From Actinomycetota bacterium (lineage in GTDB: Bacteria > Actinomycetota > Thermoleophilia > Solirubrobacterales > 70-9): a stretch of DNA of 64,000 nucleotides. The stretch spans positions 21,831 through 85,830 of the forward strand of contig JAFDWO010000008.1 of the NCBI GenBank assembly GCA_018268415.1. The letters are read 5' to 3'. The notes beneath the pieces were generated by a model, which saw only the letters and a program-made list of their open reading frames with translations, did no database searches and had not been told where the DNA came from. Below are positions 7,399 to 17,900 of this stretch, piece by piece; the first letter of the stretch is position 1, and each line of letters starts with the position of its first letter. Made by a program: the position numbers and the translations under genes.

Positions 7399-7728
7399 AA
7401 TCAGTCCCTCTCACGGGACACTTTAATCCATTCCTCCTGTCCCTCTTCTCCTCTGGTCCTTCTCTTCCCTCGCGCCGCTTGCCTGTCGTCCTCCTGATCT
7501 CAAGCCGCTGCTCGAAAGACCCCGGAGGCCGGCACCTGCCCGGACAACAGCAAGAGCCCGGAACCGCAACAACCACCCGCCCTGCTTCGCTTCATTCTCT
7601 CGCCGGCTCCTCCTTGCGCAAGGGCTGCGCCCTTCCCCTCGCTGTCGCTCGGTGCGCCGTCGTCGTCCGGCGACCGATTGCGCCTAACAGGGCAGGGTGG
7701 AACTGCCCGACGGACGAAGGAGTTAGCG
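7399..7728. other. Intergenic region, promoter area of the DUF433 gene
   Basis: 330 bp without a gene. It is somewhat less GC-rich next to 7400-7450, as expected for a minus-strand promoter. The region toward 7700 provides the GAAGGAG ribosome-binding site (7716-7722) for the plus-strand gene at 7729. I see no repeat shared with the rest of the window. Confidence 0.5.
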
Positions 7729-8202
7729 ATGGGCGCGAGAGTGGATGAGACCGACGCACGGGCCTACGTGGCGACGAGCGCACGGGATTGCGTCGCCGAC
7801 CTGGGCGACCTGAACGAGCTGGCGAACTACGGGATGATCGAAGGCGGCGCCACACTCGACCCCGGGCGGTTGTCGGCGCTGGGGATAGACCCGGAGGGGG
7901 CACCGGAAGATCAGGCCGAGGAACGGCTACACGAGCTGTCGCTCGGCGTCGACGTGACGACGACCTTCGAGGTCGTGCTCGGCGCCGGCGGCCCCGATCG
8001 GCGCCTCTGCTTCGAGTGCGACAGGGATCTGGACCGCTCGGGCCTCGACCTCACGCCCGCATATCCCCGCTATGTGTACGAGATCCGTCGCGTCCACTTC
8101 CGCTACTCGTGGTCCGGCTCGGCCGAGGTGGAACTGACCGGCTCCGATCGCGAGGTCGCCGAAGCCTTCGGCCGGCGCGTGGTCCCGGAGTTGGCGGACT
8201 GA
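7729..8202 (+). CDS. Hypothetical cytosolic protein
   Basis: A 157-residue acidic protein starting MGARVDETDARAYV. The second half is rich in beta-type segments with paired aromatic residues (YPRYVYEIRRVHFRYSW). Two cysteines, in CFECD, could bind metal or form a disulfide. It has no signal peptide or transmembrane segment. GAAGGAG lies 6 nt before the ATG, which fixes the start. It stands alone between an antitoxin promoter and a convergent transporter gene. I do not recognise the family. Confidence 0.65.
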   Translation: MGARVDETDARAYVATSARDCVADLGDLNELANYGMIEGGATLDPGRLSALGIDPEGAPEDQAEERLHELSLGVDVTTTFEVVLGAGGPDRRLCFECDRDLDRSGLDLTPAYPRYVYEIRRVHFRYSWSGSAEVELTGSDREVAEAFGRRVVPELAD

Positions 8203-8275
8203 GGCTCGCCGCGGTAAGGACGGGCCGCGCGGCGGCCCGTCCACCGCCGGTCTCCCCGGCCCCGCCGCCCGACCC

Positions 8276-9949
8276 TCACCGCACCCGGAAGCTCGCCAGG
8301 TCCTGGCCGTAGACCGGGCTCACCACCAGCCTCCCCAGGTCGATCCGCGACGCGACGAAGGTGGTCGTCGGCAGTGAGCCGAAGGGCGCCCAGGGCGCCT
8401 CGCGCATCACCGCCCGGTCGAGTCGCGCGTAGCCGGCTTCCTGGCGTGGCCCGAGCGGTTCGGTGTCGAGTCTCGCGATCCGGCGATCGATCACCGGGTC
8501 CTCGAGGCGCGAGTAGTTGGAGTCCGCGGTCGGGGTGATGCTCGCGCCCGAGAGCTGCGGCTGAAAGAAGTCGTTGGGGTGCGGGTAGTCGATGTACCAG
8601 TCCGCCCAGCCCGTGTCGAGGTCCGGGGTCTCCCCGTTGCCGATCACGGTCAGGTAGTTCGCCGCCGGGACCACCTTCAGCGTCGGGTGGAATCCGAGTT
8701 CGCGCAGCACCCCTTCGTAGTATTCGCCCGCCTGTCGGTTGGGGTCGAAGCCGTCGGTGAAGACGGTGACGTCACGCCGTCGGGGGTCGGCCGCGGCGAT
8801 CAGCCGGCGCGCCTTCCTCATGTCGTGCGGGTAGGGATCGTAGGTGACGTGGCCGGGCATCGCCGCGGGCAGCACCTGCCGGGTCGGCGTCATCTGGCCT
8901 CCGTAGATCCGCCGGAGCGCCGCCGGGTCGATCGCGTAGTCGACCGCGCGCCGCACCCGCACGTCGTCGAAGGGTGCCCTGGTGACGTTCATCCAGAAGT
9001 AGTAGAGGTCGATCTGGGGCGTCACCAGGAGTTGCGCCCCCTGGTAACGCCCGACCAGTTCGGCCCGGCGGTCGGCCGGCGGCGGCTCCTGCATCCAGTC
9101 GAGCCGGCCGGCCTCGACTTCGTTCACCGCCGTCTCGGGGTTGGCGATCACCTTCATCTGGATCGCGTCGAAGTGTCCGGAGGGGATCTGCGGCAGCCGC
9201 GGCCCGTCGGTGCCCGCCCATTCGGGGTTGCGACGGTATTCCCAGGAGCGGCCCGGCCTCGAGGCGACGATCTCATACGGACCGGTGGCGGGCGGCGGGT
9301 CGGCCGAGAGGTCTTCGCGCCTCGTCCCCGCCGGGAGCGGCGCGGCGAAGAGCATCGCCAGCTCGTTCGCGAAGGTGCTGCGCGCTCTCACCAGGTGGAT
9401 GACGATCCGCCCGCTCCCGTCGTCTGTCTCGATCCCGGCGATGCCGCCCTTCTTGGTCTTCTCGAACCGCCGGGCGCCGACGATGTCGGTGTAGAAGGCG
9501 CTCCCCGGTGAGTTCATCGCCAGCGCCCGTTCGATCGTCGCGCGGAAGTCCGACGCGCGCACCGGCTCGCCGTCGGAGTACCGCAGGCCCTTGCGCAGAT
9601 GGAGGGTGTAGGTGCGCCCGCCGTCGGAGATCCTCGGCAGCGCCCGGGCCAGGCCCGGGATCAGCCTCGTCCCGGCGGCCCCGTCGGCATGCGCGTAGGT
9701 GAGGAGCGGCACGTAGGTCTCCCACATCGCCGTCCAGCCTTCGAGCGAATAGGAGAGCGCCGGATCGAGGTAGTCGGGGAAGGAGGCGCTGGTGCCGCGC
9801 AGGACCGTGGCTTCCCCGTCTGACCTGGTGCCGCCGCAGCCCGCCACGGCCAGGGCCACGACCGCGGCGAGCGTCGCCGCTCCGACCGCGACCCTCGCGA
9901 CCGAAGGCCTCTTTCTCTCCTCGTCCCGCGTCGGCCTCTCCCATCTCAC
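8276..9949 (-). CDS. ABC transporter substrate-binding lipoprotein, family 5 (OppA/DppA type)
   Basis: About 557 residues from a GTG at 9949. The N-terminus has a basic region and a hydrophobic stretch ending in the lipobox LAVAGC (Cys38), so it is a membrane-anchored lipoprotein. The SBP_bac_5 pattern follows: DYLDPALSYSLEGW, LIPGLARALP, YTLHLRKGLRYSDGEPV, then VRRAVDYAIDPAAL and near the end GWADWYIDYPHPNDFF. Such proteins bind oligopeptides or other solutes for an ABC importer, but no permease or ATPase gene is adjacent, so it is an orphan receptor. Longer in-frame starts exist to 10135 but would bury the signal peptide. Confidence 0.88.
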   Translation of the reverse strand: MRWERPTRDEERKRPSVARVAVGAATLAAVVALAVAGCGGTRSDGEATVLRGTSASFPDYLDPALSYSLEGWTAMWETYVPLLTYAHADGAAGTRLIPGLARALPRISDGGRTYTLHLRKGLRYSDGEPVRASDFRATIERALAMNSPGSAFYTDIVGARRFEKTKKGGIAGIETDDGSGRIVIHLVRARSTFANELAMLFAAPLPAGTRREDLSADPPPATGPYEIVASRPGRSWEYRRNPEWAGTDGPRLPQIPSGHFDAIQMKVIANPETAVNEVEAGRLDWMQEPPPADRRAELVGRYQGAQLLVTPQIDLYYFWMNVTRAPFDDVRVRRAVDYAIDPAALRRIYGGQMTPTRQVLPAAMPGHVTYDPYPHDMRKARRLIAAADPRRRDVTVFTDGFDPNRQAGEYYEGVLRELGFHPTLKVVPAANYLTVIGNGETPDLDTGWADWYIDYPHPNDFFQPQLSGASITPTADSNYSRLEDPVIDRRIARLDTEPLGPRQEAGYARLDRAVMREAPWAPFGSLPTTTFVASRIDLGRLVVSPVYGQDLASFRVR

Positions 9950-10249
9950 TCGACGGCTCGTGGGTGAAGCCCCGTCCGCCGCCTCCACCCGGCCGGGACC
10001 TTCCCAGCCTATCCGCCACGGGCCTGGGGAAAGCCGGTTTAACCTCGACGTTCCGGACACGCCTCGGACCCGAGGTGACTCGGCGGCCCTCGGAGGGGTC
10101 GATCGCTGCGCGCCGGTCGTGGAGGTCAGGAACACAGAGCCGCCGAACCGGGGGATCGCATCTACCGACGGCGAAGCGAATATTCTGTCCTCGACACGGT
10201 TCGATGTCCCGGTCGCCTCTCACCCTTTGACATCCCTGGCTCACGTTCG
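9950..10249. other. Divergent intergenic region
   Basis: 300 bp between the OppA-type gene and the gene at 10250. It should contain both promoters. I see no clear minus-10/minus-35 pair, hairpin or repeat. Confidence 0.45.
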
Positions 10250-11074
10250 ATGGCGACCTCAGAGAAAGTCAGGCGCGCTGCGCAGGACGAGCGCGACCGG
10301 CTGAAGCTGGTGAAGGCCGGCGCCGACCTCTCGGCAGTCGGTGTCGGTGTCATCTCGGCGCTGATCGCGCCGCCGATCGCCCTGGTCGCGCTCGTTCCCG
10401 GGGTGATCCGATACCGGGCGGCCAAGGAGCTGATCGTCCAGGAGCGCCTGATCGAGGACCCCCCGCGCGGGGACTTCGCCCTCCGCCCTTTTCCGTCTTT
10501 CCAGGCCAGTCTCCCTCCGCCGGGAGCCGCCGTGGATCCGGATCTCGCCCTCGCGTATCGCTATGTCCGCGACTCGATCATGCTTTGCGGCGTCGAGGAC
10601 GCGATGATCACCGCGATCGAGAGGGCCCAGGGTGCGGAGCTCGCAGGCGCGGGCGAGTTCGTCGACCTGAGGCTGGGAAACGCGCGCGAACTTGCGCTCG
10701 GCACCGCGAACATGCTGAGACGGCTTGTGCAGACCCAGGAGGAGTTGGCCCGGATGATCAGACGCCTCCCGCACTTCGCGCTCGCCGACAGGCAGACCTA
10801 CACCGCCTTCGCGGAGCAGCCGCCCCGCTCATCGAGATTCGACGCGAGCGTCTACCTGCAGTCGATCTCCGACGGCGCCCTGGCCTCGCTGTTTCGCATG
10901 GGCGCCTCCATCGAGGACCTCGAGGGCGAGCTCGAGGCGGACTGGCCCGTCGACGGGATCGAGGGGCCGTTTCTCGGCCTGGCCGCCGCGCTCGCCCGCG
11001 ACTCCGAGGCCAAGCTTCGTCTCGCGGACGCCCTCGACGGAGATGCCCCGACTCGGATCAGGGCATTCGCGTAG
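10250..11074 (+). CDS. Hypothetical protein with one hydrophobic hairpin
   Basis: A 274-residue protein starting MATSEKVRRAAQDERDRLK. Residues about 22-52 are a long hydrophobic segment (GVGVISALIAPPIALVALVP is part) that could form one or two membrane helices. The rest is soluble, helical and rich in Ala, Leu and Arg. It is not a typical signal peptide because the segment is internal, after a charged N-terminus. No family is recognised. The gene stands alone, divergent from the OppA-type gene, and the palindromic repeat at 11221 lies downstream. Confidence 0.65.
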   Translation: MATSEKVRRAAQDERDRLKLVKAGADLSAVGVGVISALIAPPIALVALVPGVIRYRAAKELIVQERLIEDPPRGDFALRPFPSFQASLPPPGAAVDPDLALAYRYVRDSIMLCGVEDAMITAIERAQGAELAGAGEFVDLRLGNARELALGTANMLRRLVQTQEELARMIRRLPHFALADRQTYTAFAEQPPRSSRFDASVYLQSISDGALASLFRMGASIEDLEGELEADWPVDGIEGPFLGLAAALARDSEAKLRLADALDGDAPTRIRAFA

Positions 11075-11995
11075 AGGGCGACCGCGCCCAGGCCCTTCGC
11101 CCCGTGGAGCGTCAGGCGGCAGGCGGCCCATCGTTCGAGGGACCACGAACGTTCGCCGAGCCTCGGCGCTCGCATCTCGACCCTGGGTGTGACTCGCGTT
11201 TCTCCATCCCCGCCCACGCCTTCCTCCCGCCCCGACGTAGAAGCGCTGCCCGCGCCGGCCCGGCCCGGGTCAAGGGGCGCGGCCCCGACCCCGGAGCGGG
11301 TTGACCCGGGCCGGACCGGCGCCACCCTGATCTCCGGTCGGGGCGGGGGAGGGGGCATTTCCGAGGCCTGATCGCCGTACCCGGAATTGCGCAACCGCCC
11401 GGCGCTTTTCGAACCTTCTTCGAACGCGCCGCACCAACCTTCGAAGGATCTGCGTGGCGCCGGGTGCCTCCGAAGGCGGATTCTGGGATCGCTCACCAGG
11501 GAGGTGAGTGCGGCCACCGCCGCACACCGAGTCTTCGGGCAGGGGATGCCTGGACTCCGGACCCAGGAGGTCTGCGTTGCGCCTGCCTGCCGTATCCACG
11601 CCCCGCCCCACGGCGACCGCGCCCGCCTCCTCCGACCGCCCCCATCGGCACCGCCGTGCCCTCCGTGGCCGGCCGTGCGCCACGAGCCCTCTCCCTGTCG
11701 GGCTCATGGCGTCGGGCGCGGGCGATCCCTCTCACCACGCCGAGGTGCCCGGCCTCGGCGATGGGGTCGCCCGCGCCCGCTCCGAGACCCCGATCTTCTG
11801 GCCGCTGCGCCCGCCCGCGCCGGCCCGGGGCGGGTTCGGCCGTCCGGGCGCACGCGACTTCGACCACCACACCACCACCGACAGTGAGGAGCACAGGTGA
11901 GCCCCACCGAGCGAGGCGCCGAGCATCCCCGGACGCGGGAGCAGGGGCGCGAGATTTCCGGTCGCGAGGACTGCGCTCCTGCGGGAGCAGAGGAG
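11075..11995. other. Repeat-bearing intergenic region
   Basis: About 920 bp without a supported gene. It contains the dispersed palindromic repeat copy 2 (11221-11356) and, at its right end, one copy of the RTREQ-frame repeat (11921-11998), which supplies AGAGGAG and the ATG of the following gene. The stretch 11400-11900 is Arg/Pro-rich in every frame and looks non-coding. Confidence 0.5.
11221..11356. repeat. About 130-bp dispersed palindromic repeat, copy 2
   Basis: This matches 5480-5610 from end to end with scattered differences. Terminal arms are CCTCCCGCCCCGAC (11223-11236) and GTCGGGGCGGGGGAGG (11337-11352). It lies downstream of the gene ending at 11074. It looks like a MITE or bulky terminator-type palindrome. 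Confidence 0.65.
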
Positions 11996-11998
11996 ATG
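11921..11998 (+). repeat. RTREQ-frame palindromic repeat, copy 1
   Basis: This shares about 75 bp with 23006-23085, 25557-25630 and 27561-27637. In the common frame it reads HPRTREQGREISG followed by about ten variable residues and AGAEEM. It ends in GCAGAGGAGATG, thereby supplying a ribosome-binding site and start codon to the exported-protein gene. An open reading frame starting at 11897 would include it. Confidence 0.65.
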
Positions 11999-14881
11999 CG
12001 CCCAGCCGGCTCGTCGACCCGGGTCGGTCGCTTCGCCCTTCTCGCCCACCTGCGCGGCGTCGGTGGGAGTGGTGCGGGGGCGCGGCGCCTTTTGCTCCCC
12101 GGTCTCCTGATGCTCGCGTTCCTCCTCGTCCCGGCGACCCAGGCCTTCGCAGTAACTCTCACCGTCAACCTTTCCGGGTCCGGCAAGGGCAGGGTTACCA
12201 CTGCTGATGGGTCGATCAACTGCAGCAACATTCCCGGCCAGGAAGCCAACAGATGCAGTTATGAATACGGCTTCGCCACGGCCAAGCTCGAAGCGACCCC
12301 GGCGCCTGAAGATGCTTTCCTTGAATGGGGACCGGGCGTAGGGCAATTCGGTTCGTGCACCGCCTTTACGAACCCTTGCGAAACGAGCTTCATCCTGAGC
12401 GCGACGGAAGTTACGGCAGATTTCAAGCCACAGCCTGACCTCCCAAGCGACACGGAAATCACCGGCGTCAGTGCGGTGACCGACGGGAGCGTCGAGCTCG
12501 AAGGTCGAACCAACCCGAATTCCACCTCCTTTCCGCTCGCCGAATGCCAGTTCGAATTCGGCGAAACTTCCTCCTACGGCAGGAGCTCGATCTGCGAACA
12601 GACGGTCGGCCCTGGAACGGCCGCCGTTCCGGTCAGCGCCATGGTCGCCCGCCTCAAGCCGGCGACCACCTACCACTTCCGCCTGACTGCCCGCAACGCC
12701 GGGGGTATCAGACACAGCGCCGACGCGACCTTCACCACGTCGCCGCCCGCCAACGGCGAAACCTGCCCGAATGCGGCGGTGCGCCTGGAACAGGCATCGG
12801 TCTTCCTGCCCGAATGCCGTGCCTACGAGAAGGTGACGCCCGACTATAAGCAGTCGTCGAATCCGCTCAGCGCCGCGTTCCCTATGGCCGCGGATGGAGA
12901 TGGCATCAGCTGGAAACAGAGCGGCAACTACGACGGTGAAGGATCGAGCCTGGGCCAGGGTACCTATATCGCCCGTCGAACCCCCGATGGCTGGCAGACG
13001 GTGAACGTCTCGGCCCCGTTCAGGCTCGTTCAGCAGGCGGGCCTTTTGTCCGTTGCTCCGCGCTTTTCCGCTGATCTCTCGACCGTGACCTGGTGTCTCG
13101 GACAGAACGAATCCGCTGGTATGGCCCAAGAACAGGAAGGGCCGTTCGCATGCGCCGTTCGTGACCCTGGCGGTCAATGGTTGAAATCACCATCCCTGGA
13201 AGACGTGAGGGGAGCATCAATCGGCGGGGCATACCTGGCGGGGGCTTCTGCCGATCTCTCACATCTGGTGATTTCGTCCAATGCTCATTTCCTCTCCTCT
13301 GCCGGCGCTGCGACCCGCAATAGCCTTTATGAGTTCGTCGATCCGGAGCTCGCCGACCCGTCCCTTCGCCTGATCAACGTCGACAACAACGGGGCTCTGA
13401 TCGGTCCCGGGGCATCTGCCGTCCTTGGCGGCGAAACCAGCACCTACCAGGCGGTCTCGGCAGACGGGTCGACGATCTTCTTCACGACCACGCCGACCGG
13501 CGGCGTCGCCACGATCTACGCGAGGGTCGATGGGACCACCACGACGGCGGTCTCGAATCCCTCACCACCGGAATGCACCAGCTGTAACCCCACCGCGAAA
13601 GCGGCGACCTACATCGGCGCCTCGAGCGATGGGAGGCGGGTCTTCTTCGTCACCGCGCAGCAACTCGTCAACCAGGACACCGATACCGGGACCAACTGCA
13701 GCGCCTCGGTCACGGCAGGCTGTGATCTCTATGAGTACGACTTCGAAGAACCGTCGGGCAGTCGCATCGTCCAGGTTTCCGGCGGTGGTTCCGGCGACCT
13801 GACACCGGGTGTTGGTGCCGAAGTCCAGGGGGTGACCCAGGTCTCCCAGGATGGCAGCCATGTCTACTTCCTCGCAAAAGGGGTCCTGACTACGGTCCCC
13901 AACGCAGCCGGACAGGTCCCTTCGACCGGGGCATCGAACCTTTATGTCTACGAGCGCGACGCGGCCTTCCCGCTGGGTCGTACGCGCTTCATCGCCACTG
14001 TCCCCACCGCCGAGGCGAGCACGCTGGTCGGGGGGAACAGTCCCGCGCAGGTCACGCCCGATGGCCGCTACCTCGTCTTTGCCACCGCCGCGCAGTTGAT
14101 CACCTCGGGGCCGGAAGCCGACACCGACAGCGCCATAGACGTCTACCGCTATGACTCGGCGACCGGACGGCTGAGCCGGGTATCGATCGGTGAGCCAGGC
14201 TATCCGGCCTCCGACAACGGCAATACCCCCGGTATGAACGCGGTGCTCCCGCATGCGGGCGGAATCGGCGCTCTAAGCGAGCCGGGCTTTGGCCAGTCCG
14301 AAACCCGGTCGCGATTGGCGGCGATCAGCGATGACGGTTCCTACGTTGTCTTCGAGACTGCTGAGAAGCTGCAGGCCGACGACGTCAACGGCGGCAGCAG
14401 CGCCTCGAACTGCACGATCTCCGGCGTGGGCTGTGACGTCTACCTGTGGCACGACGGGACGGTGCGCATGCTCTCCGATTCGCCGCTCCCGGATCCGGGC
14501 GGTGCGAACCCGGTGCTTGCCCCCGGGATCTCGGCCTCTGGTCGCGACGTCTTCTTCAGCACGTCCGGCCGGCTCACTCCCACCGACCTCGACAACATCG
14601 AAGACACCTATGACGCCCGTATCGACGGCGGCTTCTCCGCCACGCCGATGGCGCAGTCCTGTACAAGCGGCGACTCCTGCCAGGGACCACCCACGGCCCT
14701 TCCTGCAGCACCCGTCACCGGCACGCCCGGCTTCCTCGGCCCCGGTAACCCATCGCCCGCATCCCCGGGACATCACAAGAAGAAGCACCACAAGAAGAAG
14801 CACCACAAGAACAGCTCCAAGCACAAGGCCAAGGGCAAGCAGAAGAAGCGAGCCCACCGCAACCGGGGAGGCGCGCGGTGA
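11996..14881 (+). CDS. Large exported protein with a TolB-like beta-propeller and Lys/His-rich tail
   Basis: 961 residues from the ATG at 11996. The signal sequence is long: a basic N-region, then LLLPGLLMLAFLLVPATQAFA (about residues 32-52). Residues about 60-250 hold an Ig/fibronectin-like part (AGGIRHSADATFTTSPP is its end). At about 256 a conserved module starts (CPNAAVRLEQ, then ECRAYEKVTP). After that come at least six propeller-type repeats of the form DGxxVxFxTxxxL (DGRRVFFVTAQQL, DGSHVYFLAKGVL, DGRYLVFATAAQL, DGSYVVFETAEKL). The last 35 residues are Lys/His clusters (HHKKKHHKKK). The stop overlaps the start region of the next gene (GTGA). It is likely a surface protein; function unknown. 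Confidence 0.85.
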   Translation: MRPAGSSTRVGRFALLAHLRGVGGSGAGARRLLLPGLLMLAFLLVPATQAFAVTLTVNLSGSGKGRVTTADGSINCSNIPGQEANRCSYEYGFATAKLEATPAPEDAFLEWGPGVGQFGSCTAFTNPCETSFILSATEVTADFKPQPDLPSDTEITGVSAVTDGSVELEGRTNPNSTSFPLAECQFEFGETSSYGRSSICEQTVGPGTAAVPVSAMVARLKPATTYHFRLTARNAGGIRHSADATFTTSPPANGETCPNAAVRLEQASVFLPECRAYEKVTPDYKQSSNPLSAAFPMAADGDGISWKQSGNYDGEGSSLGQGTYIARRTPDGWQTVNVSAPFRLVQQAGLLSVAPRFSADLSTVTWCLGQNESAGMAQEQEGPFACAVRDPGGQWLKSPSLEDVRGASIGGAYLAGASADLSHLVISSNAHFLSSAGAATRNSLYEFVDPELADPSLRLINVDNNGALIGPGASAVLGGETSTYQAVSADGSTIFFTTTPTGGVATIYARVDGTTTTAVSNPSPPECTSCNPTAKAATYIGASSDGRRVFFVTAQQLVNQDTDTGTNCSASVTAGCDLYEYDFEEPSGSRIVQVSGGGSGDLTPGVGAEVQGVTQVSQDGSHVYFLAKGVLTTVPNAAGQVPSTGASNLYVYERDAAFPLGRTRFIATVPTAEASTLVGGNSPAQVTPDGRYLVFATAAQLITSGPEADTDSAIDVYRYDSATGRLSRVSIGEPGYPASDNGNTPGMNAVLPHAGGIGALSEPGFGQSETRSRLAAISDDGSYVVFETAEKLQADDVNGGSSASNCTISGVGCDVYLWHDGTVRMLSDSPLPDPGGANPVLAPGISASGRDVFFSTSGRLTPTDLDNIEDTYDARIDGGFSATPMAQSCTSGDSCQGPPTALPAAPVTGTPGFLGPGNPSPASPGHHKKKHHKKKHHKNSSKHKAKGKQKKRAHRNRGGAR

Positions 14882-14931
14882 ACGATTCCCTACACAACCG
14901 CGACGACCATTTCCGCCAGGAGAGCCCACGC

Positions 14932-17900
14932 ATGAGAATCGCCCGTCTCCTACCCCTTTCGCTCCTCGCCGCCCTCACGCTCGTCGCACTCTCTGCCGCG
15001 CCGGCCCCTGCCGCCCCGAGCTGGGGGGTCGGCATCGTTCACAAGAACCTCTACGGTGTCGGTGGCCTCGTCAGTCCCTATAGCGGCTCCGGGACCTCGT
15101 TTCCTCGCAACAGCGGCGGCAACGGCTACTCGATCCAGGTCACCAACACCTCGCTTGCCGCCGGCACTACGCTCACCTGCGAAGCCGGCAGCTGGACTGG
15201 GGCCAACTCCTTCGAATACCAGTGGCTGCGCAACGGCGCCCCGATCTCCGGCGCGACCGGCAACACCTATGCGACGACCGTCGCCGACGAAGGGACGGCG
15301 GTGCAGTGCAAGGTCACCGGCCGACCCGCCTCCGGCCCCGGCGCGTTCGTCCGTTACACCACTCCACGTCAGGTCGGTGCGATAGCCGGAGGGGCCGGTC
15401 TGCCGCGGGTCGAATACGAAGGATTCAAAATCGTGGCGAGCAACGGCGGTAACCCCGGCAGTCAGCTCACCTGCATCCCCGCATTCGGCTGGCGCTGGCC
15501 GGACATGTCCTTCGTCTGGCTGGCCAACGGCGCTCCGATCCCTGGCGCCACGGGCTCGACCTACACGATCGCTCCCGGTGAGACCGAAGAGGCGATCCAG
15601 TGCCAGGTGACCGCGACCAACGCCTCGGGGACCGTGGTCGCCGCGACGCGGGCGCAGTTCACCGCCGTGCCCCCGACCCCGGCCGCGCCCTCCTCGATCC
15701 CGGCAACCGGCCCGACGATCGTCGGCGGCGCGGTTACTCTCGGCGGTTCCGAAGTAGGACAGAAGCTCAGCTGCACCGGGGGCCCAGCCACCGCGACCCT
15801 TGCCTACAAATGGCTGCGCAACGGCGTCGCCATCTCCGGCGCCAGCGCGTCCACCTACACGGTCGTCGGCCTCGACGAAGGCAAGGTCCTGCAGTGCCAG
15901 GTGACCGCGACCGGCCCTCTCGGCTCCGCCGAAGGGGCCAGCGCCAAAGTCAGCGCGACGAGATTGATCGCACCGCAGCCGGCGACCGCCCCGCCCGGCC
16001 CCGGGACGCCGACCGTGACCGGCACCGCGAACGTCGGCCAGGAACTGACCTGCGCGACGGGGACCTGGACCGGGAGCCCGTCTTTCGCCCGCCAGTGGCT
16101 CCGCAACGGCGGACCGATTTCCGGCGCGACCAATGAAAAGTACCCTCTGACCGCTGCCGACCTGGGCGCCGATATCCAGTGCCAGGTCACGGGTAGCAAC
16201 GCCGGCGGCAGCGCGGCTGCCGTCTCGGCTGTGAAACTGGCCGCCGCCCTGCCGCCGACCGCCAGTGTCAATCCGGGCGTCAGCGGCACGCCGGCGGTCG
16301 GCGAAACGCTGACCTGCAACAACGGCACTTGGGCAAACTCGCCCAGCTTCGGTTACGAATGGCTGCGCAACGGCACTCCGATCTCCGGAGCCACCTTCCA
16401 GAGCTACGAACTGGTCGCCGCCGATGAAGGCAAGGCCTTGCAGTGTCGGGTCATCGCCACCAACTCCGAATCGACGGCGACGGCGGTGAGTGCCAACGCG
16501 GTGGTGTCGCCAGCGCCCGGCACCACGCCACCATCGCTGACCACCGTCGGCACCGTGACCGGCACCGCGAACGTCGGCAACGAACTCACCTGCAACGCCG
16601 GCACCTGGGCCAATGCGCCCACCGGTTTCAGCTACCAGTGGCTGCGCAACGGCATCCCGATCCCCGGCGCCACCTTGACCACGCCGACGGAAACCAGCTT
16701 CAAGTACACGCTGGTGGCGGCCGACCGTTTCCAGTCGATCCAGTGCCAGGTGACCGCGACCAACGGTGGCGGCGCCTCGATCGCGATCAACGCGGGTGCC
16801 ACGAATGGGTCGCGCTACGTGACCACCAACCCGCCGACCGCGACGGCGACCCTTGCTGGTGGCACGGTCAGCGTCAGTGTCGCCCTTCCTCCTGGGATGG
16901 CACTCGTTCGACAGGAAGAAGGGCCTTTCTTCCAGAACCTTTCTACCGATGACTTGGGATTTGTTCCGTTAACCGGATTCCCGGAAGAATCGACGCGGGC
17001 GAGGGCCATGATCATCGCCTCGGGTTGGAGCTGTGACACCACCACCGTCACCTGCACCCGGAGTTCGCAACTCGAAGCTGGCGAATCCTTTCCGCCGATC
17101 GTCCTCCATGTGCGTCCCGGCCTCGAAACCGCTGACCGCGTGACCCCGGTCGTGACCGTTTCCGGTGGCGGTGCCCCTGCCGCCTCGACAGACGATCCGA
17201 CGGTGATCGAGGCGCCGGTGCCGTTCGGTGTCACCTCGTTCCTCGTCAATGATGAAAACGAAGCTGGCACTGCCTACTCACAGGCGGGTGGCCATCCCTT
17301 CCGCGCCTCGACCGATATCGAGGGCAATCTGACCAGCATCCCCAACGGCGGGCTTGTGCTTGCGGGTGGGGACTTCAAGTCGATCCAGGCGGATCTGCCG
17401 CCAGGATTCAGTGCAAACCTGCAGAACACTGCCACCTGTCGGGCGGTCATTGCGTCGGCCGTCGGTCAACCCGACTGCCCTCTCGGCACGGCCATCGGCT
17501 ACATCGATGTCGCGATCGGCGGCCAGGCCGCGCCCAACCCCGTCTTCAAGACGGCCGAACCGTACGCTTATCGCGGCGGCCCATATGCCAGCCCGCTCTT
17601 CAATACGGAACCCGAAATGGGGTCCCCGGCGGCGCTCTCCTTCGAAGTCGAAAGCGTTCCCTACATCCTCGAAGCCAAGCTGCGCAGCAATGGCGACTAT
17701 GGCATCACGCTGGGGAGTAAACAGGTTGCCGGTGCACCGGCGGTGAAGGCGGTTCGCGCCGTGGTTTGCGCGAACGGGGTCGAACTCACCCCTGGACCAG
17801 ACTTCGGAAAGGCATGGAAGTGCGCCCCGTCCATTCCCGGTGCCCGTCCGGTCCTCAACAACCCTTCCTGGTGCGCCGGCGGGGCCCCGCTGACGACCCT

